Origin: Symsagittifera roscoffensis
Lineage: Eukaryota; Xenacoelomorpha; Acoela; Convolutidae
Direction of reading: 5' to 3'
DNA length: 64,000 nt
NCBI RefSeq assembly: GCF_963678635.1
Contig: NC_087070.1
Coordinates: 6,110,539 to 6,174,538, forward strand
Both the position numbers and the translations under genes were made by a program. Below the pieces are notes generated by a model. The model searched no databases. It had not been told where the DNA came from and saw nothing but the letters and a program-made list of their open reading frames with translations. Of this stretch, positions 55,941-64,000 are shown piece by piece (positions within the stretch are counted from its first letter, which is position 1; every line of letters begins with the position of its first letter).

Positions 55941-57300
55941 TTTACTAGGAAACCTTTGTGGCTTCTTTTCCGGAATAATTCATGCGTGCTTTAATAATTT
56001 TAGATAGGGTGCTGAAATTGGAACGCCATTTTATGCGAGTTGAGTTAACCCGCATCTGAGGTTTAAATAGTCGCTTGAAATTTTTTTTATCAAAGCACGT
56101 TAACTGATTATGTTAAATCACTGTACGACTCAAGTTTCAACATCGACTGTTTTTTTATTTACAGCTACTATATAATCGCAACTTTTTATACAAAAAAACT
56201 GTCAAATAAACGCTGGTGCAATTACATGAGACTTTCTTGGCAATTGAAATATCATTTCCAATAATATTTGCAAAAGAACAAAACATGATTAAGAACGAGG
56301 GAGAATGTGTAAATGTTTTTTTAAAGTAAATAAAAAAAACTGGTACGTGTTTGACCCAGCATTCATTTAGTGTTGAATTTTTATGTTTTTACGCAAAAAC
56401 AGGTTGCAAAAATAACTTAGAGGTCTTTAAATTGGACCAAAACAAAAAATAGAATTTCGATGAAAAATCTCAAAACAGCTATTAAGCAAACTTGGTATTT
56501 TCAATTCAGACATCAAAAAGACAGCACATTAACAACTTCAATCAATTTTAGCTTTTTGCAGATAAATGAAAAAAAAAATTTAGTTGGTAATATTTAAATT
56601 TTATAATTGATGAAAAGTAGTCAAAACATATTTCGGAAAATGGTACCAATATTTGAACATTTGACCAATAAATTTGTTCTTTAAGGCTTCAACTTTTGTA
56701 AATAGATTTAAGCAATCAAATTTTTCTCAATTATTCCCTGTCAACAATTGTAATTTGTGAAGTCTTGAACTGAAACTTTGTGTTCTACATATATTTGAAA
56801 AATCAAATTTCATGGATCAAACAATCAATGAAATGACTCTGTGATATGGAAACACCCTTCTCACAGTTTTTTCAACCTTCTTATAGGTGGTATGTAGCTT
56901 TTATTTTATCCACACAATTTGTTTTATCCACAAAAAATTTTTGGCACCATTTGTTTGGAATTTTTGTATTGAAATTTGGACCAAAAATTGGACTCTTGGG
57001 CCAAATATTGACATCCAAATGCACAAATTAACACTTAAATAGTTTTTTTTGGAATTTTTTATGAGCTTGGAAAAAATTTGCGAGAAAAGTGTTCCATTGT
57101 TACCCAACTTATTTTTTTTGGTGTGGGATCTTGCTATTTCAGCTTTGTCATTTTTTCTTTCAATTTACCGCAATTGAAATACAAATGCGATGTGTCTTCT
57201 CTCGTGATTCCAAACATTTTTAAAAACTGGATCAGAATTTTTCGGCGTTATGTTTTGGAGTTTTCGATTTTGCAAAATTAATATTGGTGATGATGTAGTT
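55941..57300. other. AT-rich, no gene recognised
   Basis: Short open frames at 56846-57031 (plus) and 56901-57107 (minus) overlap on opposite strands and have no family. Nothing else seen. Confidence 0.4.
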
Positions 57301-57309
57301 TATCTTATG

Positions 57310-57890
57310 ACTGAATTACGAGGCCAAACTGTGCACTGGATAGGCGAACAATTTTGTGTCTCTATGTTCCTGGATTCCAGAGACAGGTCTTTAAACATGT
57401 TCCAAAATGTAAGTGGATTCCACTGACAAGATTTCAGTGGATTCCGCGTACAAATACCTGTAACATAAACTTTTGGCACATTGGTTTTTTTGCTGATTCC
57501 GCAACGAGCGAATATAGATAGTTGTTTTGGATTCCGCAAGTGTAAGCAGATTCCGCAAATATAAGTGGATTCCTCAAATTTATGCGGATTTTGCCTACAA
57601 TTTGCGGATTAAGCCTACAATTTGCAGATTCCGCTCACAGTTTGCGTATTCCACTTACAGTTGCGGATTCCGCGACAGCCTAAGTTTACCAAACACATTT
57701 TATTATTTGTTCATGGATTCCACGAACTGATTCCGGATTCCACACATTTTGTTCCGGATTCCGCAAAGTTGCCTATTTCTGGAGCGATTTTGAGCAATAC
57801 AGTGTCTCAGCTATTTGTCCGTGGAATCCAAAACAGCAAAGAAAATTAGCAATGTTGCGGATTCCTCAACAAATCTGATTTTTGCCTATT
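57310..57890. repeat. Cluster of GGATTCC(GC) motifs
   Basis: About 18-20 occurrences of GATTCC, many as TGCGGATTCCGC or GGATTCCGCAA, spaced irregularly 15-40 bp apart and separated by AC/AT-rich spacers such as CCTACAATTTGCGG. The 5' edge (57310-57390) is an inverted relative of 27340-27430. Short open frames here simply read through the repeat. Confidence 0.7.
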
Positions 57891-57899
57891 TGATGAATC

Positions 57900-58749
57900 C
57901 GCTTACAATTCACAAAATATATTGTTTGGTCTCGTAATGTTAAGATATTTTTGCCTGGCAATTTCAAAAAGATATCCTGCATATATGCGAAAAAACGCGT
58001 TTTATAATTTTCCGCCTCTTCTGTGTTTATTTTCTTGGTTCTACAACCATATACCAAAATCGATTATAAGAAGCTGACTTCTTTTGAAATCTTGGATTTT
58101 TTTGGATATATGCATATTTTTTGGTCGAAATTCAGTTTGCTCAAAATTTTAGAGTTTGAACGAGTTTCTTTCCAAAAAAAACTGTCTTATGATACTTGAT
58201 TGCTGATTGATTGCTGATTGATGCTTGGTGCTTTTTTTTAAGTCTCTGATCATCATGATGCACAAAAATGATTCCATCTTTAACAAAGTGTACTTTGTTG
58301 AAAGTCAACAATCATTTCAATTTCAGTGCTTAGTGACAAATTATATCTATGTCTATGCAAAAATTTGACCAATTGGTTTAACTGTTTAAGAGTAGTGAAA
58401 CAAATGAGTCATTATTATCACATACACGAGATAATTGCAATGTATAGAGAACGGAATGCAATCGGAATGCAGACTTTTTTCGTGTTAACAACAAGATTAA
58501 CAAAATCAATTGAGTCAATTACTGAAATGATCATGTCTCATATTCATTCCTGCTGACATGCTTATATCCTGGGTGCAATTTTTAATGCTGAGAATTTTTT
58601 CTCAGAGTTTAATTGTTTTTTTGTCGGATTCGTTGATTTTGTCCCAATTTTTGTCAGCTTACCTGCCGGATGTAATAACTTTTTTGATAATTTTTCTAAA
58701 TAGCTCTTATAAAAAAAATTCAAATAGAAGGTGAGCTTTTAAGGTTCAA
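57900..58749. other. No gene recognised
   Basis: AT-rich. A short tandem TTGATTGCTGATTGATTGCTG lies at about 58197-58220. Confidence 0.4.
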
Positions 58750-59600
58750 TCAAAGCAGCTGATTGTGGGAAGTGTCCTTGCATGATCAACTATACCCAAT
58801 TGTTTTTCCTCAAAAGGTAGGTCCATCGGAATGAACAAAGATTTGATTTTTTGAACCTTTTTTACTCTTTATGACTTTTCTCAAAAACTAATCTTAAGTA
58901 TTTATTTCAATCCAAAGAACGGTTTACGGAAAAGTTCCTTGCATAAGTTGCTACGACCAAATCTTTATACAAAAAGTTTTATGGCCCACGGAAAAGTCAA
59001 AAGTTTTGCTTTTTGGCCACTTTTGATTTGTTTTTCTCAAAAACTACATTCCCAAATCTGAGTGTTTGGCTTCAATCAAAAAAACTTGATGTGGAAAGCG
59101 CCTCTGCATAATTAACTGAGCCCAGTCGTTTCTAACACAAAAGTTTGGGCCCTCGGAAAAGACAATTATTGCTTTTTATACTGTTTTTTGAAACTAGTTG
59201 ACTTTTTGCGATTACTCCTCTGTAATCTGAGTTTTTGCTTTCAATCGAAATAGCAGGTTGGTCGAACTTTTTCTGTTTAAACGGCAAAGCCCAAACCTTT
59301 TCCACAGTTAACGCGATAATTCGCGGGAAAAAAATTTGGTTCATTGGCCGTTTTTCGTCCTTCTCTTTTATTTTAGTAGAGAAACAGCTATGGTTTTGGG
59401 CAGAGTTAATTTTTTAGACATCAGTATAACAAAGTTATAAAAACACCTACCTCCAGCTTTTGATAGGTCCCTAGTTATCTTTATTGAGACATACAAGAAT
59501 TTTGGTTCTTTTTCAACCTTTTCTTTTTTTCTTTTTTTTTCTTTTTTTAAAAACTTTTGTGCTGTATCGCAAGTGTCGCATAATACATCTATTTGCTTAC
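58750..59600. repeat. Second copy of the satellite-like repeat of 16.9-18.1 kb
   Basis: At least three degenerate units carry TTTCTCAAAAACTA, AAATCTGAG, a TCAATC block, GGCCCACGGAAAAGTC and GGGCCCTCGGAAAAG. The 3' part shares GTAGAGAAACAGC, CTCCAGCTTTTGATAGG, ATTGAGACATACAAG and TTGTGCTGTATCGCAAGTG with the other locus, so both are copies of one element with the same 3' end. Confidence 0.7.
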
Positions 59601-60622
59601 AAAATTGTCTTTTGAATGTGTACGTTTTGGGTCATTTGCCTCCCTCGTCCTAACCGACTAATCCAAACTCGTTTACTTTTTGCATAGAGAAAAAAATATT
59701 TAGGAGAGAGTTATACACATATACAAAGTTAATGACACTGCTTGTACAGAAAAACTCATCAAGGATCGTGCAAAAAGCTATGCAATTTATAAGGCCCTGA
59801 AAAACCCAAGACAGAAGTTGCGAAATAATATCGGACCTGAAACGCGCGATTAATAAAAAGACAAATCTATTAAATTGGTGTTATCCTTAAGATATAGTGA
59901 ATACATGGTTTTTAAATAATGCTGTAAGTGATGCTCAGTTACTTGTATCAAATCATCTGGTACCATATCGTTTATTAGCAAAAAACTGTAGCATTTAATT
60001 GAAAAGTTTTTCCATGACTGCTGCATTATTTGTGTTCTTTTTTATGTTAGGCAAAGAATTGGCTGTAGAATTTCGAGTAATAGGTCACTTTTTCAGAGTA
60101 TCCAAATTGAAAGTTTTAAGGCTTTTTTGTCTAAGCTGCTTTAGAGTTTCAAAAAACTTTTGTCTGATGTAAAAATCGAAAACAGTATCTATTTAATATG
60201 CATGCAAGATATAAAGCATGATCAACTTTGCGATTGAAACAAATCGTTCTAAGAGTATGCTTTTTGGATACCCTTAAATGGTTATCCAGCATATATCAGT
60301 CCAAAGCTTAACACGGTTGCTTTGTTGATGAAGTTCAAATTCCTAATCTTGTAAGATCTTGTAAGAATCTAGCAAAACTTTAATCAAAAACTGCATTCCT
60401 TTGGATGAACTTTTTTTGAAGATCACTATAATAATTTACCACGGCAAAATCATTTTCGACACAAGACAGTCCTAAAAACAAAAAAATGAAAAAATACTCA
60501 ATTAGAATTAGCAAACACAATCTAAATGGTTAGGGAGTATCTTCTAAATAAGGAACAGAACATAACATGAATCAATTTTCAACTAGCTGCAGTTTTCACT
60601 ATCAATGTTTGGGCGAAAAATA
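59601..60622. other. No gene recognised
   Basis: AT-rich with no long frame on either strand. Nothing seen. Confidence 0.4.
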
Positions 60623-60630
60623 AATAGAAC

Positions 60631-60955
60631 CAGGGGTGGATATAGGATTTTCTCAAGGTGGGGGCGGGGGGGGGATGGGTGTTGGTGCGTGGCGTTTTTT
60701 ATTTTCAAAAATTTTCGATGATTTTGTTGACCTTTTTTCAAAGTTGACCGTTGACCCTGTTCATTTTCCAATTGCTTCTAGAACAAAAGACATACACTAC
60801 TTTGACAAAATTTTCTACAACGCAGGAAAATTTAGTATATATTGGCGCCAAAGGCGCCCTTAGGAAAAGTTTAGTTTTCGGCAGGTGAGGGGGTCGAATC
60901 CCTGAAAGTGAAAAAGCTTACAGCCCCCCGCTCCCCCCCCCCTAAATTTGCCCTG
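60631..60955 (+). mobile_element. hAT-type MITE, decayed
   Basis: Starts CAGGGGTGGATATAGG and ends CCTAAATTTGCCCTG. The flanks AATAGAAC (60623-60630) and AGCAGAAC (60956-60963) match at 6 of 8 bases, an aged target duplication. A GC-rich G tract lies inside the left end. Confidence 0.7.
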
Positions 60956-61031
60956 AGCAGAACGTGCCCATGGTCTCGATTGTTTTCCTTCAGCGAGATT
61001 TTTTGGTAATTATATTTCTATTTGAGTCCAA

Positions 61032-61037
61032 TTTATT
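61032..61037 (-). terminator. Poly(A) signal of the DEG/ENaC gene
   Basis: AATAAA on the minus strand, 70 bases past the stop codon. Confidence 0.65.
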
Positions 61038-61106
61038 TGCTTGATTAAATTGAGATACTGGGAAGGCACCTCAGTTTGAAATTTTGAAATCGTGTATCTG
61101 GAACGA

Positions 61107-61225
61107 CTAAGTGTCAGCTGCTACTCGATTATTTCTAGGCCGTACCAGCATCAAAGCCACTCTCAGTTCTTCCGCCATCGTCACCATGAAATCGACCAAC
61201 TCAACCAGAGTAACTGCACTTCCCC
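61107..61225 (-). CDS. DEG/ENaC last exon: TM2 end and cytosolic tail
   Basis: Acceptor TTTTTTCTAG; completes the Gly codon and encodes GSAVTLVELVDFMVTMAEEL and RVALMLVRPRN to a TAG at 61107. The tail after TM2 is only about 25 residues, shorter than in most ASICs. A weak alternative donor (CTG|GTACGG) inside the exon could extend it. Confidence 0.85.
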
Positions 61226-63290
61226 CTAGAAAAAATATACTCTGGATTCAACTGTGTGATTTTATATTTACTCTGGGTTTTTTTTTGGGGGGGGGGGGGG
61301 GGGGGGGGATTTTTATGCTACTGTAGAGCGAATAGTTGTCGTCGATTTTGAGGGATAAAAATCTATATGAAACTTCAGAAACGTTAAGGAAAATGCACGT
61401 GTACAGAGTTTTTTCTGAAGAACTTTCGCCAAAACAAGGTTATTTTTTACTCCTTTTTGTATACTTTTTTGCGAAATAAATTTGACTACTAAGGTTTGAT
61501 TATTGGGCTCACAATGCTACCGGTGTACGCTAACTATATAGTAGAACTAAGGCAGGTAGTTGTTAATAAAACATATTTCCAATTATCGATAATATTAAAA
61601 AATAATCTTTTTTTTTCGATAGAAGTACTTGAGAAAAAAAAAACGTTTCTTAGAGTGTGTTTTTGCTTGATTTTTCTGAAATTTCAAAAACAAACTTTAT
61701 TCCCCAATATCATTCCTTCTAAAAACACCCTTCAAAAACACCTAAAAACACCCTTCGAGTTCAAAATCTGACAACAAGTGTTCGTACTATACAAACAACC
61801 CTTCCCCCTAAGCTATAAATGATTGTTGTATCAATATCGTGTATACCTAGAAGGAGTCCGATTAGCCCCCCTATGGCACTGCTGGCGGAGAACAGTTCAT
61901 ACTTCGGGTAGACAATTGTGTGCATGATTGAGAATGAGGCCATGCCTATGTCCAATTCTGTAAATATAAAAATGACATCATTCAAAAAGGAACCGATTAG
62001 AACTGTAACCAGTTGCGAAGACTTTCAGTTTATTATATTGTCATAGCTACTTGTGTTCAATTTTAGATAAGATTTTTGAAGCTATTTTTTCAATCAATTT
62101 TATTTGTAACTTTATAGCAGTTTTTTTTTGAAAAATTTTGTCATTCCTATTCTCTAAAAAAATTGTCAAAACTGATCGTTGAAATTACGAAAAAAAAAAT
62201 CAAATCATGTCCTCAGAGTTTCTAGATAATTTTATATGGAGACAGATAATCAGGGGCGGATTTAGGGGGGGGGGCGGGGGGGGCGGGGGGGTGGACGCCC
62301 CCCCCCCCCCCCCCTCAGGGATTCGACCCCCTGCCAACCCAAAGGGTCCCCCCTTTGGTACTTTTTAAGAAATCCATTTTTGGCCGACCGACCCTAAAAT
62401 TTTTCTAAAGGCGCCTTCGGCGCCAATATATACTTATTTTGAGGGGGAGCGCGCGCCAAAAAAACGCGATTTTTTTGTCAAAATTTTCCAAAAAGTGCCC
62501 AAAAACGGCTTTTTTGACCTGGTTTTTCAAAAAATTGCCTGCGGCGCAGAAAATTTGGCCAAAACAGGGTCTTTTTATTGCTTTGGGAGAGTTCGGAAAA
62601 TCAATCTGATCGACCTAAAAAAAAAAAAAAAGGTCGTCAAAATTTTCGAAAATTTTTTGAAAATCCGCCCCCCCCTCGAGAAAATCCTAGATCCGCCCCT
62701 GCAGATAATTGAAAGTTTTTCAACTTGACCTTGATTCAGGGGCAGAACTGTTTAAGAAAAAGTTGGAAATTTTTGTCGACCATTTTTTTAGGTGGATCAA
62801 ATTGATTTTCTGAGCTCTACCAAATCTTTATAAAACCGCGTTTTGACTGCAAAAAAGCATTTTTAGGCTTTTTTAGAAAATTGTGACCAAAAAATTGCGT
62901 TTTTTGGCGCGCGCTTCCGCCTCAAAATTGCGTAAAAATATTTAAGGGTCAGTCAGCCAGCCAAAAATAAATATCTCAAACTAGTACAAAGGGGGACCCT
63001 TTGGGTCCACAGAGGGTCGAACCCATGAGGAGGATAAGGCGTCCGCACACCACCCCCTAAACTTGCTACTGCCTTGATTAGATTTATGGCGTAAAATTTG
63101 TTTCATTTTCCTACATGATTCGGGGGAATACCTGCGTAGTTTTTGTCCATGTATTCGTCGGATACGTTTTGCTCCTTGAGGATTGCACGTGCGAGTTGTT
63201 TGAACCCTGGATTTGGGAAGTGGGTTGAGGTGATGTCCAGGTCGTACTTGGTGAAACTGCATTGGGGTCTGCATTTGGACTGGCAGTGTT
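61107..63290 (-). CDS. DEG/ENaC-family sodium channel, C-terminal three exons (gene continues right of window)
   Basis: Degenerin/ENaC/ASIC proteins are trimeric sodium channels with two membrane spans and a Cys-rich extracellular domain. Three exons join in frame on the minus strand: 63290-63132, 61957-61847 and 61225-61107. They encode, in order, the last Cys-rich ectodomain motif (HCQSKCRPQCSFTKYDLDI then THFPNPGF), the pre-TM2 strand (YMDKNYAELDIGMASFSI, YPKYELFSASSAIGG) and the second membrane span with the selectivity filter (LIGLLLGGSAVTLVELVDF), then a short cytosolic tail. The GGS triplet aligns with the G-A-S filter of ASIC channels. Junction phases match (G|AA, G|GG), and both introns are GT-AG. 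Two hAT MITEs sit in the first intron. The N-terminal two-thirds is beyond the window. Which subfamily (ASIC, degenerin, peptide-gated) cannot be told from this part. Confidence 0.9.
61281..61310 (+). repeat. Poly-G tract (~25-30 nt)
   Basis: An almost uninterrupted G run after poly-T, just upstream (in gene sense) of the last DEG/ENaC exon, inside its intron. It is a G-quadruplex candidate on the plus strand and poly-C in the transcript. Confidence 0.85.
61847..61957 (-). CDS. DEG/ENaC exon: pre-TM2 and start of TM2
   Basis: Acceptor ATATTTACAG and donor CTAG|GTATAC. Encodes LDIGMASFSIMHTIVYPKYE then SSAIGGLIGLLLG. Confidence 0.88.
62251..62701 (+). mobile_element. hAT-type MITE with perfect 8-bp target duplication
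   Basis: Ends CAGGGGCGGATTTAGG and CCTAGATCCGCCCCTG. CAGATAAT flanks both sides (62243-62250 and 62702-62709). The interior has GGCGCCTTCGGCGCC and GGGGAGCGCGCGCC palindromes and G/C tracts. Inside the DEG/ENaC intron. Confidence 0.92.
62737..63071 (-). mobile_element. hAT-type MITE, inverted orientation, perfect 8-bp target duplication
   Basis: Ends CAGGGGCAGAACTG and the complement of CAGTAGCAAGTTTAGGGGG; CCTTGATT flanks both sides (62729-62736 and 63072-63079). The interior shares the GGCGCGCGCTTCC and GGGACCCTTTGGG blocks in reverse order relative to the neighbour at 62251. It lies only 35 bp from that neighbour and 60 bp from a DEG/ENaC exon. Confidence 0.88.
63132..63290 (-). CDS. DEG/ENaC exon: last Cys-rich ectodomain motif
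   Basis: Acceptor TTCTTTTCAG and donor GCAG|GTATTC. The correct frame is not the longest one here: it gives HCQSKCRPQCSFTKY, the C-x3-C-x3-C signature before the FP turn of the family, then KQLARAILKEQNVSDEYMD. The longer frames across it (98 and 97 codons) are shadows. Confidence 0.88.
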
Positions 63291-63299
63291 CTGAAAAGA

Positions 63300-64000
63300 A
63301 TATCTTAGACGCCCTCTTGTCATATTTTTAGCATTATTAAGGTCAATGAAATCATACAGCCTTATGTTATTAGCAGCGTGATGATTTTTGCCGCTCTGAA
63401 CAACCATTTTTAGGGCAATTAGTGCCCGAATATTTTAGAGCAATTTTTTTTCTTAATTTTTTATTTAAAGCAGTAGAAGTTATATTACTTCTTTTCATCA
63501 GTTTTCTCTGAAGATGCAAAAAAACATGTCTATTCCAAAACTTCTTTTGATTATGCGTCATTTTTTCTAGTTTTCTGAAAAGGAAGTTGCAAACAGGATA
63601 ATTGCAATTCCAAACAGGAAGTTGTCATTTAAGAAAAAATTTACGCTCATTAAGAATAGAGTAGCAAAGTACTTAGAATGCGCAAGTATAGGGTACTGGA
63701 GGATAGAAATAATTGACCTGTTTCGGGATTTTACCTATCAAAAACTTCAATCAAATTTTACTTGCCCGGTAAGACGTCTATACTGAAAGACTGAAAACTT
63801 AGATTGCATGTTTCTTTTGCATATTTGTTCCGACCATTATAAATCGGGAGGAACTTTGTATCCGGGTGTTTTAGTTTTTTTTCTTTTTTTTTCCACGCAA
63901 AATCAGGTACCACAAATAATCATCGGACTGGGTAGATTGATAAATCGTATTCGTGTTTTGAACCTTATTGAAAAATTCCCAAATTTTTTTTCTAGTGTCG
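63300..64000. other. Intron of the DEG/ENaC gene, no further exon seen
   Basis: Upstream (in gene sense) of the 63290 exon. A 63-codon minus-strand frame at 63370-63561 has no channel motif. The preceding exon must end in phase 1 and lies beyond 64000 or was missed. Confidence 0.5.

Noticed and set aside
57300-57849. Several 67-79 codon frames across the GATTCC cluster
   Set aside because: Their peptides simply mirror the repeat in each frame.
62981-63407. Two long minus-strand frames of 97-98 codons
   Set aside because: They overlap the real DEG/ENaC exon in the wrong frames; only the third frame gives the Cys-rich channel motif and correct splice phases.
1-64000. CRISPR array, bacterial operons, rRNA
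   Set aside because: No regularly spaced short identical repeats, no bacterial gene layout and no rRNA motif; the intron-rich animal genes exclude a prokaryotic source.

Overview
This window is animal nuclear DNA. It is AT-rich and repeat-rich, its genes are split by spliceosomal introns, and it carries animal-type protein families (DIS3, a DEG/ENaC channel), a LINE and a BEL/Pao element. I cannot fix the phylum from the sequence; an invertebrate is the best reading.

Layout. (1) 4777-15553, plus strand: DIS3, the catalytic subunit of the RNA exosome, recovered as eight exons that join in frame (866 codons plus stop). Only the N-terminal end of the PIN domain is missing. It ends with an AATAAA at 15592. 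(2) 20481-40630, minus strand, convergent with DIS3: a large unrecognised gene with a PD-(D/E)XK-like region, a superfamily-1 helicase-like P-loop engine and, most likely, an ankyrin C-terminus. A 13.2-kb intron splits Walker A from Walker B. (3) 42994-49182, plus strand: a BEL/Pao gag-pol reading frame that looks whole. (4) 50.7-51.4 kb: a decayed LINE reverse transcriptase fragment. (5) 61107-63290, minus strand: the last three exons of a DEG/ENaC-family sodium channel that runs off the right edge.

Repeats dominate the rest. A roughly 500-bp family, called R here, occurs about 19 times between 1 and 26.8 kb, always in plus orientation, and I found no copy to the right. In three or four DIS3 introns an R copy ends within a few bases of the splice acceptor or near it. 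The 13.2-kb intron of gene 2 holds a large fold-back structure (27.6-38.1 kb), and a nearly full-length CR1/Jockey-type LINE (33566-37738) has landed in its right arm. Four hAT-type MITEs have target duplications, three of them perfect 8-bp copies. There are also satellite-like blocks (9.3, 16.9-18.1, 21.9-22.9, 58.8-59.6 kb), a self-inverted MITE (41.85-42.19 kb) and a duplicated stop-dense block (53.5-55.9 kb).

The host genes show no operon or functional linkage. The items most worth following are the R family's link to introns, the nuclease/helicase/ankyrin gene, the non-canonical splice donors of DIS3 (GG-AG and GC-AG), and the duplicated 53.5-55.9 kb block of unknown nature.
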